Of a stretch of 64,000 nt of DNA, positions 44,956-52,468 are shown piece after piece. The notes under the pieces are model-generated. The model was given only the letters and a program-made list of their open reading frames with translations, searched no databases and was not told the origin of the DNA. Within the stretch, counting starts at the first letter, position 1, and each line of letters opens with the position of its first letter. The DNA comes from Constrictibacter sp. MBR-5 (lineage in GTDB: Bacteria; Pseudomonadota; Alphaproteobacteria; JAJUGE01): the NCBI RefSeq assembly GCF_040549485.1, contig NZ_JBEPTK010000002.1, positions 558,001 to 622,000 on the forward strand. Direction: 5' to 3'. The translations under genes and the position numbers were made by a program.

Positions 44956-45221
44956 TAGAGAAACCGCCGTTTAGCACGCCCACCGCTCGATGGAAACTGC
45001 GGGATTTTCCGGAACGCCGCGGGAACTGTGGCCATCTGTGGCCAGGAATTCCCCATAGTGACGTTCATGGCGTGTTCGGTGTTGCCGCCGCATGCGATGC
45101 GGCACCTGCCATGGAGAAGAATGCGTCGGAGGCGCGAAGACACCCGGCAACAAAGGCAAGCAAGGATACAAATGCGAATGCGACCGCTATCGCCCTGACG
45201 TTATTCCCCCACTTAGGGAGG

Positions 45222-45500
45222 ATGGGCTTGGCCTTTGTGCCGAGCCCGTACCAGTGCCAGCGGCTCGCATGGATCGGCCTGCGCCAGGTGCGCCAGCAGG
45301 GCGTGTTCCAGGGCACCCTCGGCCTGACCGGAATGAAGGCGCGCGCCACGGACGGCGTGCGGCTCACATTCCCGCGCTTCGGTTTCGACGCCCGCACGAT
45401 GGTCTGCCAGCGGTGGGAACTGACGACCGGCGACGATGGCCATCCGGTGATCGAGGTAACGCTGCAGGATGACGCCGCCTCGGTCTATGCGCAGCCCCAA
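45222..45500 (+). pseudogene. C-terminal piece of phage tail-tip protein, inverted relative to the rest
   Basis: The + strand reads an in-frame stretch starting FVPSPYQCQRLAWIGLRQ and continuing through QQGVFQGTLGLTGMKARATD and VRLTFPRFGFDARTMVCQRW to AASVYAQPQ. This is the section that follows the DNDNELLETLDF region in lambda J-like tail-tip proteins (AQRLAKI...RQQ...VRLTFPRFGW pattern). That preceding region lies on the minus strand immediately to the right (45485-46738). Flipping about 280 bp in place would restore one continuous minus-strand gene. Coding potential ends at both junctions, so it is a remnant. Confidence 0.72.
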
Positions 45501-46738
45501 CTGGTCGAGATGCCGCCGGTCGGAAAGTCGAGCGTCTCGAGCAGCTCGTTGTCATTGTCGTCGGCGACCGCCTGCGTGTCCTGGCACTGCGGATAGTCGC
45601 GAGGCTGCCACAGCCCGTCCGGGTCGACGAAGGTCCCGCGGATCGTGTTGAACAGCTCCTTGCGGCTCCGGCGGGGGGCGAACGTGACGCCGCCGACGAA
45701 GTCGCCCTCGTCGAAGTCGACCGTCGGCTCGATCCATGCCCCCGCATAGACCCGCCACTGGCCGCCGCTGTAGGTGTAGCGGCCGCCCATCGCGGCGCTG
45801 AGGCCCTGCAGGATCTCGCGCCGGTCCTGGCTGGTGTCGACGATGCCCCAGCAGCGGTAGCGCGCCTCGGTGCCGGTCGTCGTCGCCACCGTCTCGTCGC
45901 AGATGTTCGCCGCCGCGGCGATCAGGTCCCAGTCGATTTCCTCGGCCGGCGCCCGGTATCCGAAATCGGCCGTCAGATAGTCGGCGAAGGCGAGAGCGGC
46001 GTTGTCGCTGTAGGCGGTCAGGCCGGTGCGCGGGTCGTAGAGTTTGCGGCCGCGCACGACGACGGTGACGCTCGGCAGGCCGGATGCGAACGCCTTTGCG
46101 TCGAAGGTCGCCTCGAACGCAATGTAGGGCCGCCCGCGCAGGCGATGGCCCGCCGTCCACTTGTCCGGGCACTCCGCCAGCAGCAGCGGGTCGGCCGCCT
46201 GGTCAGCCGTCCCGAGGCCGCTGCTGACGCGCAGATAGCCGGTGAAGTCGCCATTGAGCACCGTCTTGCCATCGGCGATCGACAGGTTGGCGCCGCTCAC
46301 CGCCAGCGGGAATTCCGGATCCGGCTGCCCGTCCCAGGCGATGACGATCCGGCCCGTCGGCGTGAGGATGTCGCCCTCGGAGGTCTCGATGTCCGTTCCG
46401 TCGTAGACGGTCGAGATGTCGGCCTCCTCGACCCGGCCAGGCTGGCTGCCGGCATTCAGGACGGCGTCGATGTTGTCGAGCGTGGTTTCCAGGTCCACGC
46501 CGATGTTGATCTGCTGACCCGTCGCGCCGGAGGCGACGAAGGTGTAGGTCACGCCGTCGAGCGAGAAGGTGTCGCCGGCGGTCGGCTGATCGGCGAACTC
46601 GATCGCCGCCTCGGCCGGGTCGTATTTGCCGTAGGGCTCGGTCGTGACCCAACCGTCTTCGTTGATCCGCCGCCACTGGCGCCGGACACGCCGGACCGTG
46701 TCGAACCCCAGCCCGCCGCTTCCGGCGGGTTTTTTCAT
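45485..46738 (-). pseudogene. Phage tail-tip (lambda J-like) protein fragment, truncated at both ends
   Basis: 417 codons resembling the middle of a phage tail-tip/host-specificity protein. Markers are KLYDPRTGLTAYSDNAALAF, the YLTADFGYRAPAEEIDWDLI region, GLSAAMGGRYTYSGGQWRVY and FVDPDGLWQPRDYPQCQD. Residues 45-95 hold an inserted repeat-type domain (DTFSLDGVTYTFVASGATGQ). Full-length relatives are over 1000 residues. The first codons (MKKPAGSGG) are simply a terminator read backwards, so the 5' end is missing. The 3' end runs into the inverted segment and stops after FPTGGISTSWGCA. It is not expected to be functional. Confidence 0.8.
46712..46735 (+). terminator. Intrinsic terminator upstream of the holin-like gene
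   Basis: CCCGCCG (46712-46718) pairs with CGGCGGG (46723-46729), followed by six T residues (46730-46735) on the + strand. It would stop rightward transcripts just before the holin-like gene. It overlaps the first codons of the leftward tail fragment, showing that the two were joined by rearrangement. Confidence 0.85.
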
Positions 46739-46761
46739 GCCCTGATGCGGAGGATCTTCGG

Positions 46762-47115
46762 ATGAACGCCTCGACCGGTCGCTACAAGCTCCCCGACCGC
46801 AACGTGCTCGCCGGCGGGATCGCCGGCCTCGTCACCTGGGGCCTCACCCTGCTTCTGGCGCGCCTCGGCGTCGAGATCCCCGCCGAGCTGGTCGGCCTGC
46901 TCGTCACCGCGGCCGCCGGCACTTTCGCCTACATGGTGCCGCCGACGGCGCGCGACTTCCTGGCGCGGCTCGACGGTGTTGTGCGGCGCGCCGGTGCGGC
47001 AGACCCCGCGACAAGCCGCGGTGAGGTCGAGGCGGCGGCCGCGGCCATCGCGCGGGCGGTCAAACTGGCGGACTGCGGCAACGGCACCGAGCAACGAGGT
47101 GCGGCAGGTAGCTGA
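46762..47115 (+). CDS. Small membrane protein, phage holin-like
   Basis: A 117-residue protein with two hydrophobic helices (NVLAGGIAGLVTWGLTLLLA and ELVGLLVTAAAGTFAYMV) and a charged Ala/Arg-rich C-terminal tail. This layout and its place beside a tail gene suggest a class II-like holin or related lysis protein; sequence alone does not prove it. GGAGGAT lies upstream of the ATG, and a terminator isolates it from upstream transcripts. No endolysin gene is adjacent. Confidence 0.6.
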   Translation: MNASTGRYKLPDRNVLAGGIAGLVTWGLTLLLARLGVEIPAELVGLLVTAAAGTFAYMVPPTARDFLARLDGVVRRAGAADPATSRGEVEAAAAAIARAVKLADCGNGTEQRGAAGS

Positions 47116-47276
47116 GGGACGATACGATTGTCGGTGCTCTTCTGGGTTAAGCCAGTAGCGGCCCTCGCTATCGCGCCTCCTTCGCCCGCCGCCCCTCCGG
47201 GCCTGGGACCGCACCTCTGGCGAAGACAACTATTATAACTTAACCTCTCCGCCGGTTGCGGAGGGGGCGCTTAGGA

Positions 47277-47837
47277 ATGCTGACGGTCGATCTCAACACT
47301 CGCGTTCTGTCGCAGGACCATCAGGTTTTCTTCGCACGTCCAGGGCATGCATACCGCCTATATCCGGAGTTTGTGGAGCATCGCGCCGTCTTCGCTGAGC
47401 TGCCACTTCTCGATCTAACTCAGGGCGTTCCGATCGAACAGCAGCCTCGCCTCAATGCGAGGATACATCGGTCCAGGGCAATACGCTCTTGGTATGCGGC
47501 CGGTCGGCCCGAACATCGGGTTCCGAGCCGGGAACTCGATGATTATCCTGACGGCTTAGGTGATCGGGGGGTGTCGCAGATTCGCGGTTCGCTGTTAGGA
47601 CTGTTTGGACGTGCGCGAGTCGGCGATCTGGTGGTTGTTTCGCCGAAGGCATACTCCCTTCCTGCATTAGTTGGAGAATTCACGGACGAAGCAGGAAACT
47701 ACGTGACCCACCGCTCCGAGAAGTACGGGCGTCAGGAATTTCTCACTGGCCGCAGTGTCAGGTGGCTCGGCCGCACGACTAGAAGGAAGCTTCCTGCGCG
47801 GGTCAACGAAACCGTGACGACAGGGGGAGGCCCATGA
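47277..47837 (+). CDS. Unknown protein with a possible EVE/PUA-like C-terminal domain
   Basis: A 186-residue cytosolic protein, not confidently recognised. The second half (LLGLFGRARVGDLVVVSP, PALVGEFTDE, RSVRWLGRTTRRKLPARV) has the strand order and the GDLVV...G.....VRWL..R...P pattern of EVE/PUA-like domains that accompany modification-dependent restriction enzymes; this is a pattern-based inference. The first half is rich in aromatic and Arg residues without known motifs. The ATG at 47277 follows GGAGGGGG. The stop overlaps the next start by four bases (ATGA), so it is tightly coupled to the RTX protein. Codon use is visibly more AT-rich than in flanking genes, suggesting transfer. Confidence 0.65.
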   Translation: MLTVDLNTRVLSQDHQVFFARPGHAYRLYPEFVEHRAVFAELPLLDLTQGVPIEQQPRLNARIHRSRAIRSWYAAGRPEHRVPSRELDDYPDGLGDRGVSQIRGSLLGLFGRARVGDLVVVSPKAYSLPALVGEFTDEAGNYVTHRSEKYGRQEFLTGRSVRWLGRTTRRKLPARVNETVTTGGGP

Positions 47838-50305
47838 CCGTCGCTAAAATCGCGGCTGCGCTCGAAGTCCTCTACGATAGTAGCTCGTATATGACGAGCT
47901 TGGCGTTTCGCGGCGGGTACGCTGGAACCTACTCGTTGGACGATGACAGGGCCTGGGGAGAGGCGCCGTTCCAGGAATTGCTGCAGGGGGAAGCGTGGCT
48001 TCAGCCTCCCGGCACGCCGGAGGTCGGAGCCAGCTACCTACGGTCATACCAGGTCACGGCCGATCCTGCCTTTCTCGTCGCTGCTACAGACGTCGGTCTC
48101 GCCCTGGCAGAAGCCCAGAAGGAATTGGGAGGCTGGAGCTATCTGAGCCGGCGCACCGATCGTCAAGCCGACTATCTCAGCGCCGATCTTTCTCCAAGGG
48201 TCACACTCGACGATGACGTTACGACCGGAGTGCTACGGTTTCTGATCGACCTCGATAATTATCTCGATGCGCCTTGGCTGACCGTTGCCGTTGAGGAGTC
48301 GCTTCACTTCCTAGAGACGGTGCAGTCGCCCGAGGGGGGCTGGTCTCACAGTTACCCAGACTATGGTGACTACCGGCGCAACTACACCTACGCGGATAAC
48401 GTCCACGGAGGCGCAACTCAGGCCTTCATCAATGCCTTTGTCAGATGGCCAGAGCAGTCCAACGAAACGCGCGCTACTCTTCTCGAACGCGCAAAGCTCG
48501 GAGCTGAGTTCATCCTCACGACGCAGCTCGGCGGTGCAACTCCCGCGTGGGCGCAGTTCTATGATCACGATCTCACTCCTGCACACGGTCGCGAGTTCGA
48601 ACTGCCCGCGGCCGTGAGCCGAGAGTCCGCCTACAATATTATGGCGTTGATCGACGTTTATGAGTTCGACCGCGACCCACGGTATTTGGACGCTGCGCGG
48701 CGTGCCGCCGACTGGCTCCGTGACAGTGCGATCGCTTCCGATGAGAACGGCAACCCGTCCCTTTGGACGCGCTATTATGAACTGGAAACGAATCGGCCCT
48801 TTTACGGCGTGGACACCAACGGCGCGAAGCTCTACACGCCAGAAGACGCTGAAGCGTTTGGCACTTACCCGACCTACGAATGGACCGGGAGCTACGGAAT
48901 TCTCAAAGCCCTCCGATACCTCGACGAACTATTGGCGGATCCGGAAAATTTCTACGATAATGTCTATGAGCGCGGCCCACTCGATCATCGGCTTGTCTTT
49001 GAGGAACTCGAAGCGGCGGCGCTTGCCGCCAGCGACGTCTGGTCGACGGGGCGCTGGGAAACTACCGGTTATCTCGATCCAAACGATCCAGACACGCGCT
49101 TCTTCACGACCGCGGACTTCAACGACCGTACGCTGGAGATCCAGCGTTATCTGATCGCCGCACGCGACGAGTTGGTTGCTCAGGGTCGCGAGCAGGACTG
49201 GGTCACGCTGGTCGAAGCGGCCCGCGAGGCCCTAACGACGGGCGAGCGCCGCTATGAGATTTTGGGTACCGGCGGCGACGACGACCTTCTCGGAGGGAAC
49301 TTGTCGGACACTTTGACGGGTGGCGCGGGTAATGACCAGCTTTCCGGCGGGGGCGGCGCGGACATCATGACCGGCGGCCCCGGCAATGACCGCTTCAATG
49401 TGGACCATCCCCTGGATCTCATTGTGGAAGACAAGGACGGCGGGCTGGATGCGATCTGGGCGAGCATCACCGACGTAATCCTGCCGGAGAATGTCGAGAA
49501 CCTTATGCTCTTCGGTGCCGCCGCGATCAACGGCACCGGCAATGCCGCCGACAACCGCATCTCCGGAAACGACGGCACGAACTTGCTGATTGGATCCATC
49601 GGCAACGACATCATCACCGGAGGTGCCGGATCGGACCGCTTGCTCGGCTCATCCGGCAATGACCGGATCGACGGCGGGGAAGGGGTGGATCGACTCGAAG
49701 GAGGCCTCGGCAACGACATCTTCACCGTGGATATGCCAAACGACATTGTCATTGAAATGGCCGGTCAGGGGATCGACACGGTTCGGGCCGCCGCCGACTT
49801 TTCCTTGCCGAATCACGTCGAAAACTTGGTGATCATCGGATCCGCTCCGCTTACTGGCACCGGCAACGCCTCAGACAACGTGCTGAGCGGGAACTTAGCG
49901 AGCAATCTTCTGATCGCGGCTGGCGGGAATGACCGCATCTACGGGGCGGCCGGTGACGATCGATTATTGGGCGGCGCTGGGAGCGACGCTCTTTTCGGAG
50001 AAGATGGTAACGATCGTCTAGAGGGAGGCCTTGGTAACGACACGTTGACGGGCGGCCCCGGCAACGATCTTTTCCTGTTTCGCGACGGCACGGGACACGA
50101 CCAGATTGCGGACTTTCAGCCCGGCATTGGCGTACCAGACGTGATCTATCTCCGCGGCGACGCGCAGATTAGCAGCTTTGCGCAGATCCTAGCGAACGCG
50201 GCGCAGGTCGGTGCTAACACCTTGATCGACCTAGGGGACGGCGACAGCTTGACCCTCGTCAACGTGTTGAAGAGCAGCCTCGTGGCGGATGATTTTGTGA
50301 TTTGA
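47834..50305 (+). CDS. Pectate-lyase-10-like protein with C-terminal RTX repeats
   Basis: An 823-residue protein. Residues 1-370 look like an alpha/alpha toroid. Segments GGWSYLSRR (about 98), SPEGGWSHSYPDYGDYR, HGREFELPAAVSRESAYNIM and WTRYYELETNRPFYGVDTNG (about 311) parallel the family 10 polysaccharide lyase (Pec_lyase) order, including the Arg before the ELPA motif. From about 475 onward come three blocks of Ca2+-binding GGXGNDXLX nonapeptides, ending DQIADFQPG and a hydrophobic C-terminus. No N-terminal signal is seen, so type I secretion is expected, but no cognate exporter is in the element. It may cleave pectin-like polysaccharide; enzymatic activity is unproven. Confidence 0.8.
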   Translation: MTVAKIAAALEVLYDSSSYMTSLAFRGGYAGTYSLDDDRAWGEAPFQELLQGEAWLQPPGTPEVGASYLRSYQVTADPAFLVAATDVGLALAEAQKELGGWSYLSRRTDRQADYLSADLSPRVTLDDDVTTGVLRFLIDLDNYLDAPWLTVAVEESLHFLETVQSPEGGWSHSYPDYGDYRRNYTYADNVHGGATQAFINAFVRWPEQSNETRATLLERAKLGAEFILTTQLGGATPAWAQFYDHDLTPAHGREFELPAAVSRESAYNIMALIDVYEFDRDPRYLDAARRAADWLRDSAIASDENGNPSLWTRYYELETNRPFYGVDTNGAKLYTPEDAEAFGTYPTYEWTGSYGILKALRYLDELLADPENFYDNVYERGPLDHRLVFEELEAAALAASDVWSTGRWETTGYLDPNDPDTRFFTTADFNDRTLEIQRYLIAARDELVAQGREQDWVTLVEAAREALTTGERRYEILGTGGDDDLLGGNLSDTLTGGAGNDQLSGGGGADIMTGGPGNDRFNVDHPLDLIVEDKDGGLDAIWASITDVILPENVENLMLFGAAAINGTGNAADNRISGNDGTNLLIGSIGNDIITGGAGSDRLLGSSGNDRIDGGEGVDRLEGGLGNDIFTVDMPNDIVIEMAGQGIDTVRAAADFSLPNHVENLVIIGSAPLTGTGNASDNVLSGNLASNLLIAAGGNDRIYGAAGDDRLLGGAGSDALFGEDGNDRLEGGLGNDTLTGGPGNDLFLFRDGTGHDQIADFQPGIGVPDVIYLRGDAQISSFAQILANAAQVGANTLIDLGDGDSLTLVNVLKSSLVADDFVI

Positions 50306-50392
50306 GACCGTGTCGCCGGCGACCGCAGAGGTGCGGCCGGTGATGCTCTCGCCGTTGATGGCGAACGGCATTCGTGTCGCTATGCTCCGCCC

Positions 50393-50671
50393 ATGTCCGA
50401 GCCGTTCCTGTCCAGCAATCCCGAATTCGACCTGATCGGCTACTGCGAACACATAATGCCCGACGGCCGCCGCTGCCGACACTCCGCTCAAATCGACCGC
50501 GCCGCCATGCTCGTCCGCTTCGGCGACATGCCGAGGTCCGAGTTTGCCCGCCGCATGCGCTGCCCGGCCGGCCATCGAGGCGGGTCGGTGCGTCTGGGGA
50601 TCAGGGGAGACAGCGGATCGCCGTGGGAGGCGTGGCCGGTGCAATCTGGCCAGGAAATCCCCAAAGCGTAA
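50393..50671 (+). CDS. Small hypothetical protein with possible zinc-binding Cys/His
   Basis: A 92-residue protein that I do not recognise. Cys/His pairs in YCEHIMPDGRRCRHSAQI and MRCPAGHRGG could form a small zinc site. There is no signal peptide or membrane helix. It lies at the right end of the integrated element, 87 bases after the RTX gene and just before the right attachment repeat. Base composition is closer to the host than to the RTX gene, so it may be phage-derived rather than part of the same cargo. Confidence 0.6.
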   Translation: MSEPFLSSNPEFDLIGYCEHIMPDGRRCRHSAQIDRAAMLVRFGDMPRSEFARRMRCPAGHRGGSVRLGIRGDSGSPWEAWPVQSGQEIPKA

Positions 50672-50725
50672 ATTGGGGATGCGGTAGAACCGAGGATTCC
50701 CGCGGGCTTGCAACGAACCGCGCCA

Positions 50726-50771
50726 CTGCTCCCAAAGCAGACGCGCTACCAGCCTGCGCTACACCCCGCCC
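50726..50771. repeat. Right attachment-site copy (attR-like), truncated tRNA-Pro
   Basis: Exact 46-bp copy of 44910-44955. It contains only the 5' half of tRNA-Pro (minus strand, broken off in the anticodon stem) and is not a functional tRNA. To its right, TAGCACGCC (50786-50794) recurs at almost the same distance as beside the left copy (44972-44980), probably the -10 region (TGCTA) of the original tRNA promoter. Confidence 0.9.
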
Positions 50772-50904
50772 GTCACAGCGGCTCCTAGCACGCCGGCGTT
50801 CGTTTGCAAACGATGCTGCGACTGGATGGATCCTTCAGCCGCCGTTAACCGCGGATTTACCTCGTCGCGCAAGGATCGTCGGCATCCTGTAAGGGAGTGT
50901 GCCG

Positions 50905-51573
50905 ATGATCGCCATGCGTTATGTGCAGCCACCCGTGTCGCTCCTCAAGGAGATCTCGGCCGTCCAGAACCAGGATATCTCGCTCGACGTCTACTGTTCG
51001 GAGCAGCGGCTTCTCCGCGACTTCTTCTGGCTGCGGCTGCGCCTGCTCACGGCGCTGATCCGGTGGATGAAGCCCGCGACGCGACGCTGCCTGGATTTCG
51101 GCGGCGGAAGCGGGGTGTTCGCGGCGAGCCTGTCGACCGGATTCAACCGCGTGACGCTGATCGACCAGAATACCGACGAGGCCCGCGATCTCGTCCGTAA
51201 GCTCGGCATCCGCAATGTCGACCTGGTGGGCGCCAACATATTCGACCACGACTTCGCGCCGGGGACGTTCGATGCGGTCACGGCGGCCGATGTGCTCGAA
51301 CATTTCGTCGATCCGCGAGAGCCGATTGCCCGTATTCGCCGCTGGATTGCCGACGATGGGGTCCTGTTCACGTCGCTCCCCACCGAGAACGCCTGCTACC
51401 GGGTCCTCCGCCTGATCTTCCGCAAGCAGAAGCCCGTGGATCACTACCACTCCGCCGCCGAAGTCGAGGCCTTGCTGCGTGCCGGCGGCTTCCGGAAGGT
51501 GATGGGCCTGTATCACCCGCTGTTGCTGCCCGTGTTTCCGCTCTTCCGGATCAGCGCGTGGCGCAAGGTCTGA
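50905..51573 (+). CDS. Class I SAM-dependent methyltransferase
   Basis: A 222-residue methyltransferase. The SAM loop is RRCLDFGGGSGVFAASLS, motif II is RVTLIDQNTD, and motif IV is DAVTAADVLEHFVDPREPI. The end is hydrophobic and basic (YHPLLLPVFPLFRISAWRKV), suggesting membrane association or a lipid-like substrate, an inference only. GGGAG precedes the ATG at 50905; a GTG six bases upstream is too close to it. It is the first host gene right of the integrated element and is convergent with mtgA. Confidence 0.87.
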   Translation: MIAMRYVQPPVSLLKEISAVQNQDISLDVYCSEQRLLRDFFWLRLRLLTALIRWMKPATRRCLDFGGGSGVFAASLSTGFNRVTLIDQNTDEARDLVRKLGIRNVDLVGANIFDHDFAPGTFDAVTAADVLEHFVDPREPIARIRRWIADDGVLFTSLPTENACYRVLRLIFRKQKPVDHYHSAAEVEALLRAGGFRKVMGLYHPLLLPVFPLFRISAWRKV

Positions 51574-51577
51574 CCGT

Positions 51578-52375
51578 TCATTGGCCGCCGGCGCAGTCGA
51601 GCAGCGGCCCGAGCTGCCCGATCCGGGTGGAGATGACGTTCGCCCGCCGGGAGATGTAGCCGGTCGGTTTGCCGGCCGACCAGCGGCGCGGGTTGGGCAG
51701 CACTGCCGCCAGCAGCGATGCCTCGCGCCGCGTCAGGTCGGCTGCAGCCTTGCCGAAATGCGCCTGCGCCGCCGCCTCCGCGCCATAGATGCCGTGCCCC
51801 CATTCCGCGACGTTCAGATAGACCTCCAGGACCCGCCGCTTCGGCCATTGCAGTTCGATCAGCATCGTGAACCAGGCCTCGACCGCCTTCCGGACCATCG
51901 TGCGGCCCGGCCAGAGGAAGACGTTCTTTGCCGTTTGCATGCTGATCGTGCTGGCGCCGCGGAACGAATCCCCGCTGCGGTAGTCGTCGTAGGCGTCGCG
52001 CAGTGCCCCCCAGTCGAAGCCGGCGTGTTCGCAGAAGCGGTTGTCCTCGGCGGCGATGACGGCGGCGCGCAGGTCCGGCGCGATCCGCTCCATCGGCACC
52101 CAGTCGTGATCGATGCCCTCGCCCTCGACGAGGCGGATGATCATCAGCGGGGTGAACGGTGGCGGGACGATTCGGTAGATCAGGATCGTCGCCGGCGGGC
52201 CGAGCAATGCCACGAGCGCGGCGATGCCGAGCCAGCGGCGCAGCGGTGCGCGCCATGCCCGCAGGCGGCCGCTCGCGGGCGCCGCCTTGGCCGCCCGCGC
52301 CTTTGCGGACGGCGTCTTCATGCGCGACGGGGGATGGTGCGGCCGGGATCCGGCCCGTTGACGATCTTTTGACAT
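51578..52375 (-). CDS. mtgA: Monofunctional biosynthetic peptidoglycan transglycosylase
   Basis: A 265-residue glycosyltransferase family 51 enzyme that polymerises lipid II into glycan strands. A basic N-terminus and one membrane anchor (IAALVALLGPPATILIYRIV) precede the catalytic domain. The catalytic Glu lies in VIAAEDNRFCEHAGFD, and other family motifs are RGASTISMQTAKNVFLWPG, RVLEVYLNVAEWGHGIYG and AAAQAHFGKAA. There is no transpeptidase domain, consistent with MtgA. An in-frame ATG (MKTPSAKARA) 18 codons in is a possible alternative start. Confidence 0.95.
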   Translation of the reverse strand: MSKDRQRAGSRPHHPPSRMKTPSAKARAAKAAPASGRLRAWRAPLRRWLGIAALVALLGPPATILIYRIVPPPFTPLMIIRLVEGEGIDHDWVPMERIAPDLRAAVIAAEDNRFCEHAGFDWGALRDAYDDYRSGDSFRGASTISMQTAKNVFLWPGRTMVRKAVEAWFTMLIELQWPKRRVLEVYLNVAEWGHGIYGAEAAAQAHFGKAAADLTRREASLLAAVLPNPRRWSAGKPTGYISRRANVISTRIGQLGPLLDCAGGQ

Positions 52376-52468
52376 TTGCAGGCGAAGCTAGATAGCGGCC
52401 AGGGGCCGACGCAAGGCGCAACGAAGATTTGAGCGTCTGCCGGTGTTCGTCGAACAGAAGGCTCTAAG

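Larger units (their letters stand above)
44910..50771. mobile_element. Integrated phage-derived element at tRNA-Pro, without integrase
   Basis: A 46-bp exact direct repeat of the tRNA-Pro 5' half marks both ends, as expected for attL/attR made by a tyrosine recombinase. The 5.8 kb between contains a broken phage tail-tip gene, a holin-like gene, an EVE/PUA-like protein coupled to a pectate-lyase-like RTX protein, and a small Cys-containing protein. No integrase, repressor, replication or packaging gene is seen, so this is a reduced relic or a passenger element moved by a helper. Several genes are visibly less GC-rich than the flanks. Confidence 0.8.

Noticed and set aside
45065-45215. Minus-strand lipoprotein-like string (VAFAFVSLLAFVAGC) near the left end of the element
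   Set aside because: No usable start codon or ribosome site precedes it, and it runs on from the inverted tail segment. It may be a remnant but cannot be supported as a gene. The rest of 44956-45221 holds no other gene that I can see.
50726-50771. Second tRNA-Pro gene
   Set aside because: Only the 5' half is present; the T arm and 3' acceptor strand are missing, so it is the att-site copy, not a tRNA.
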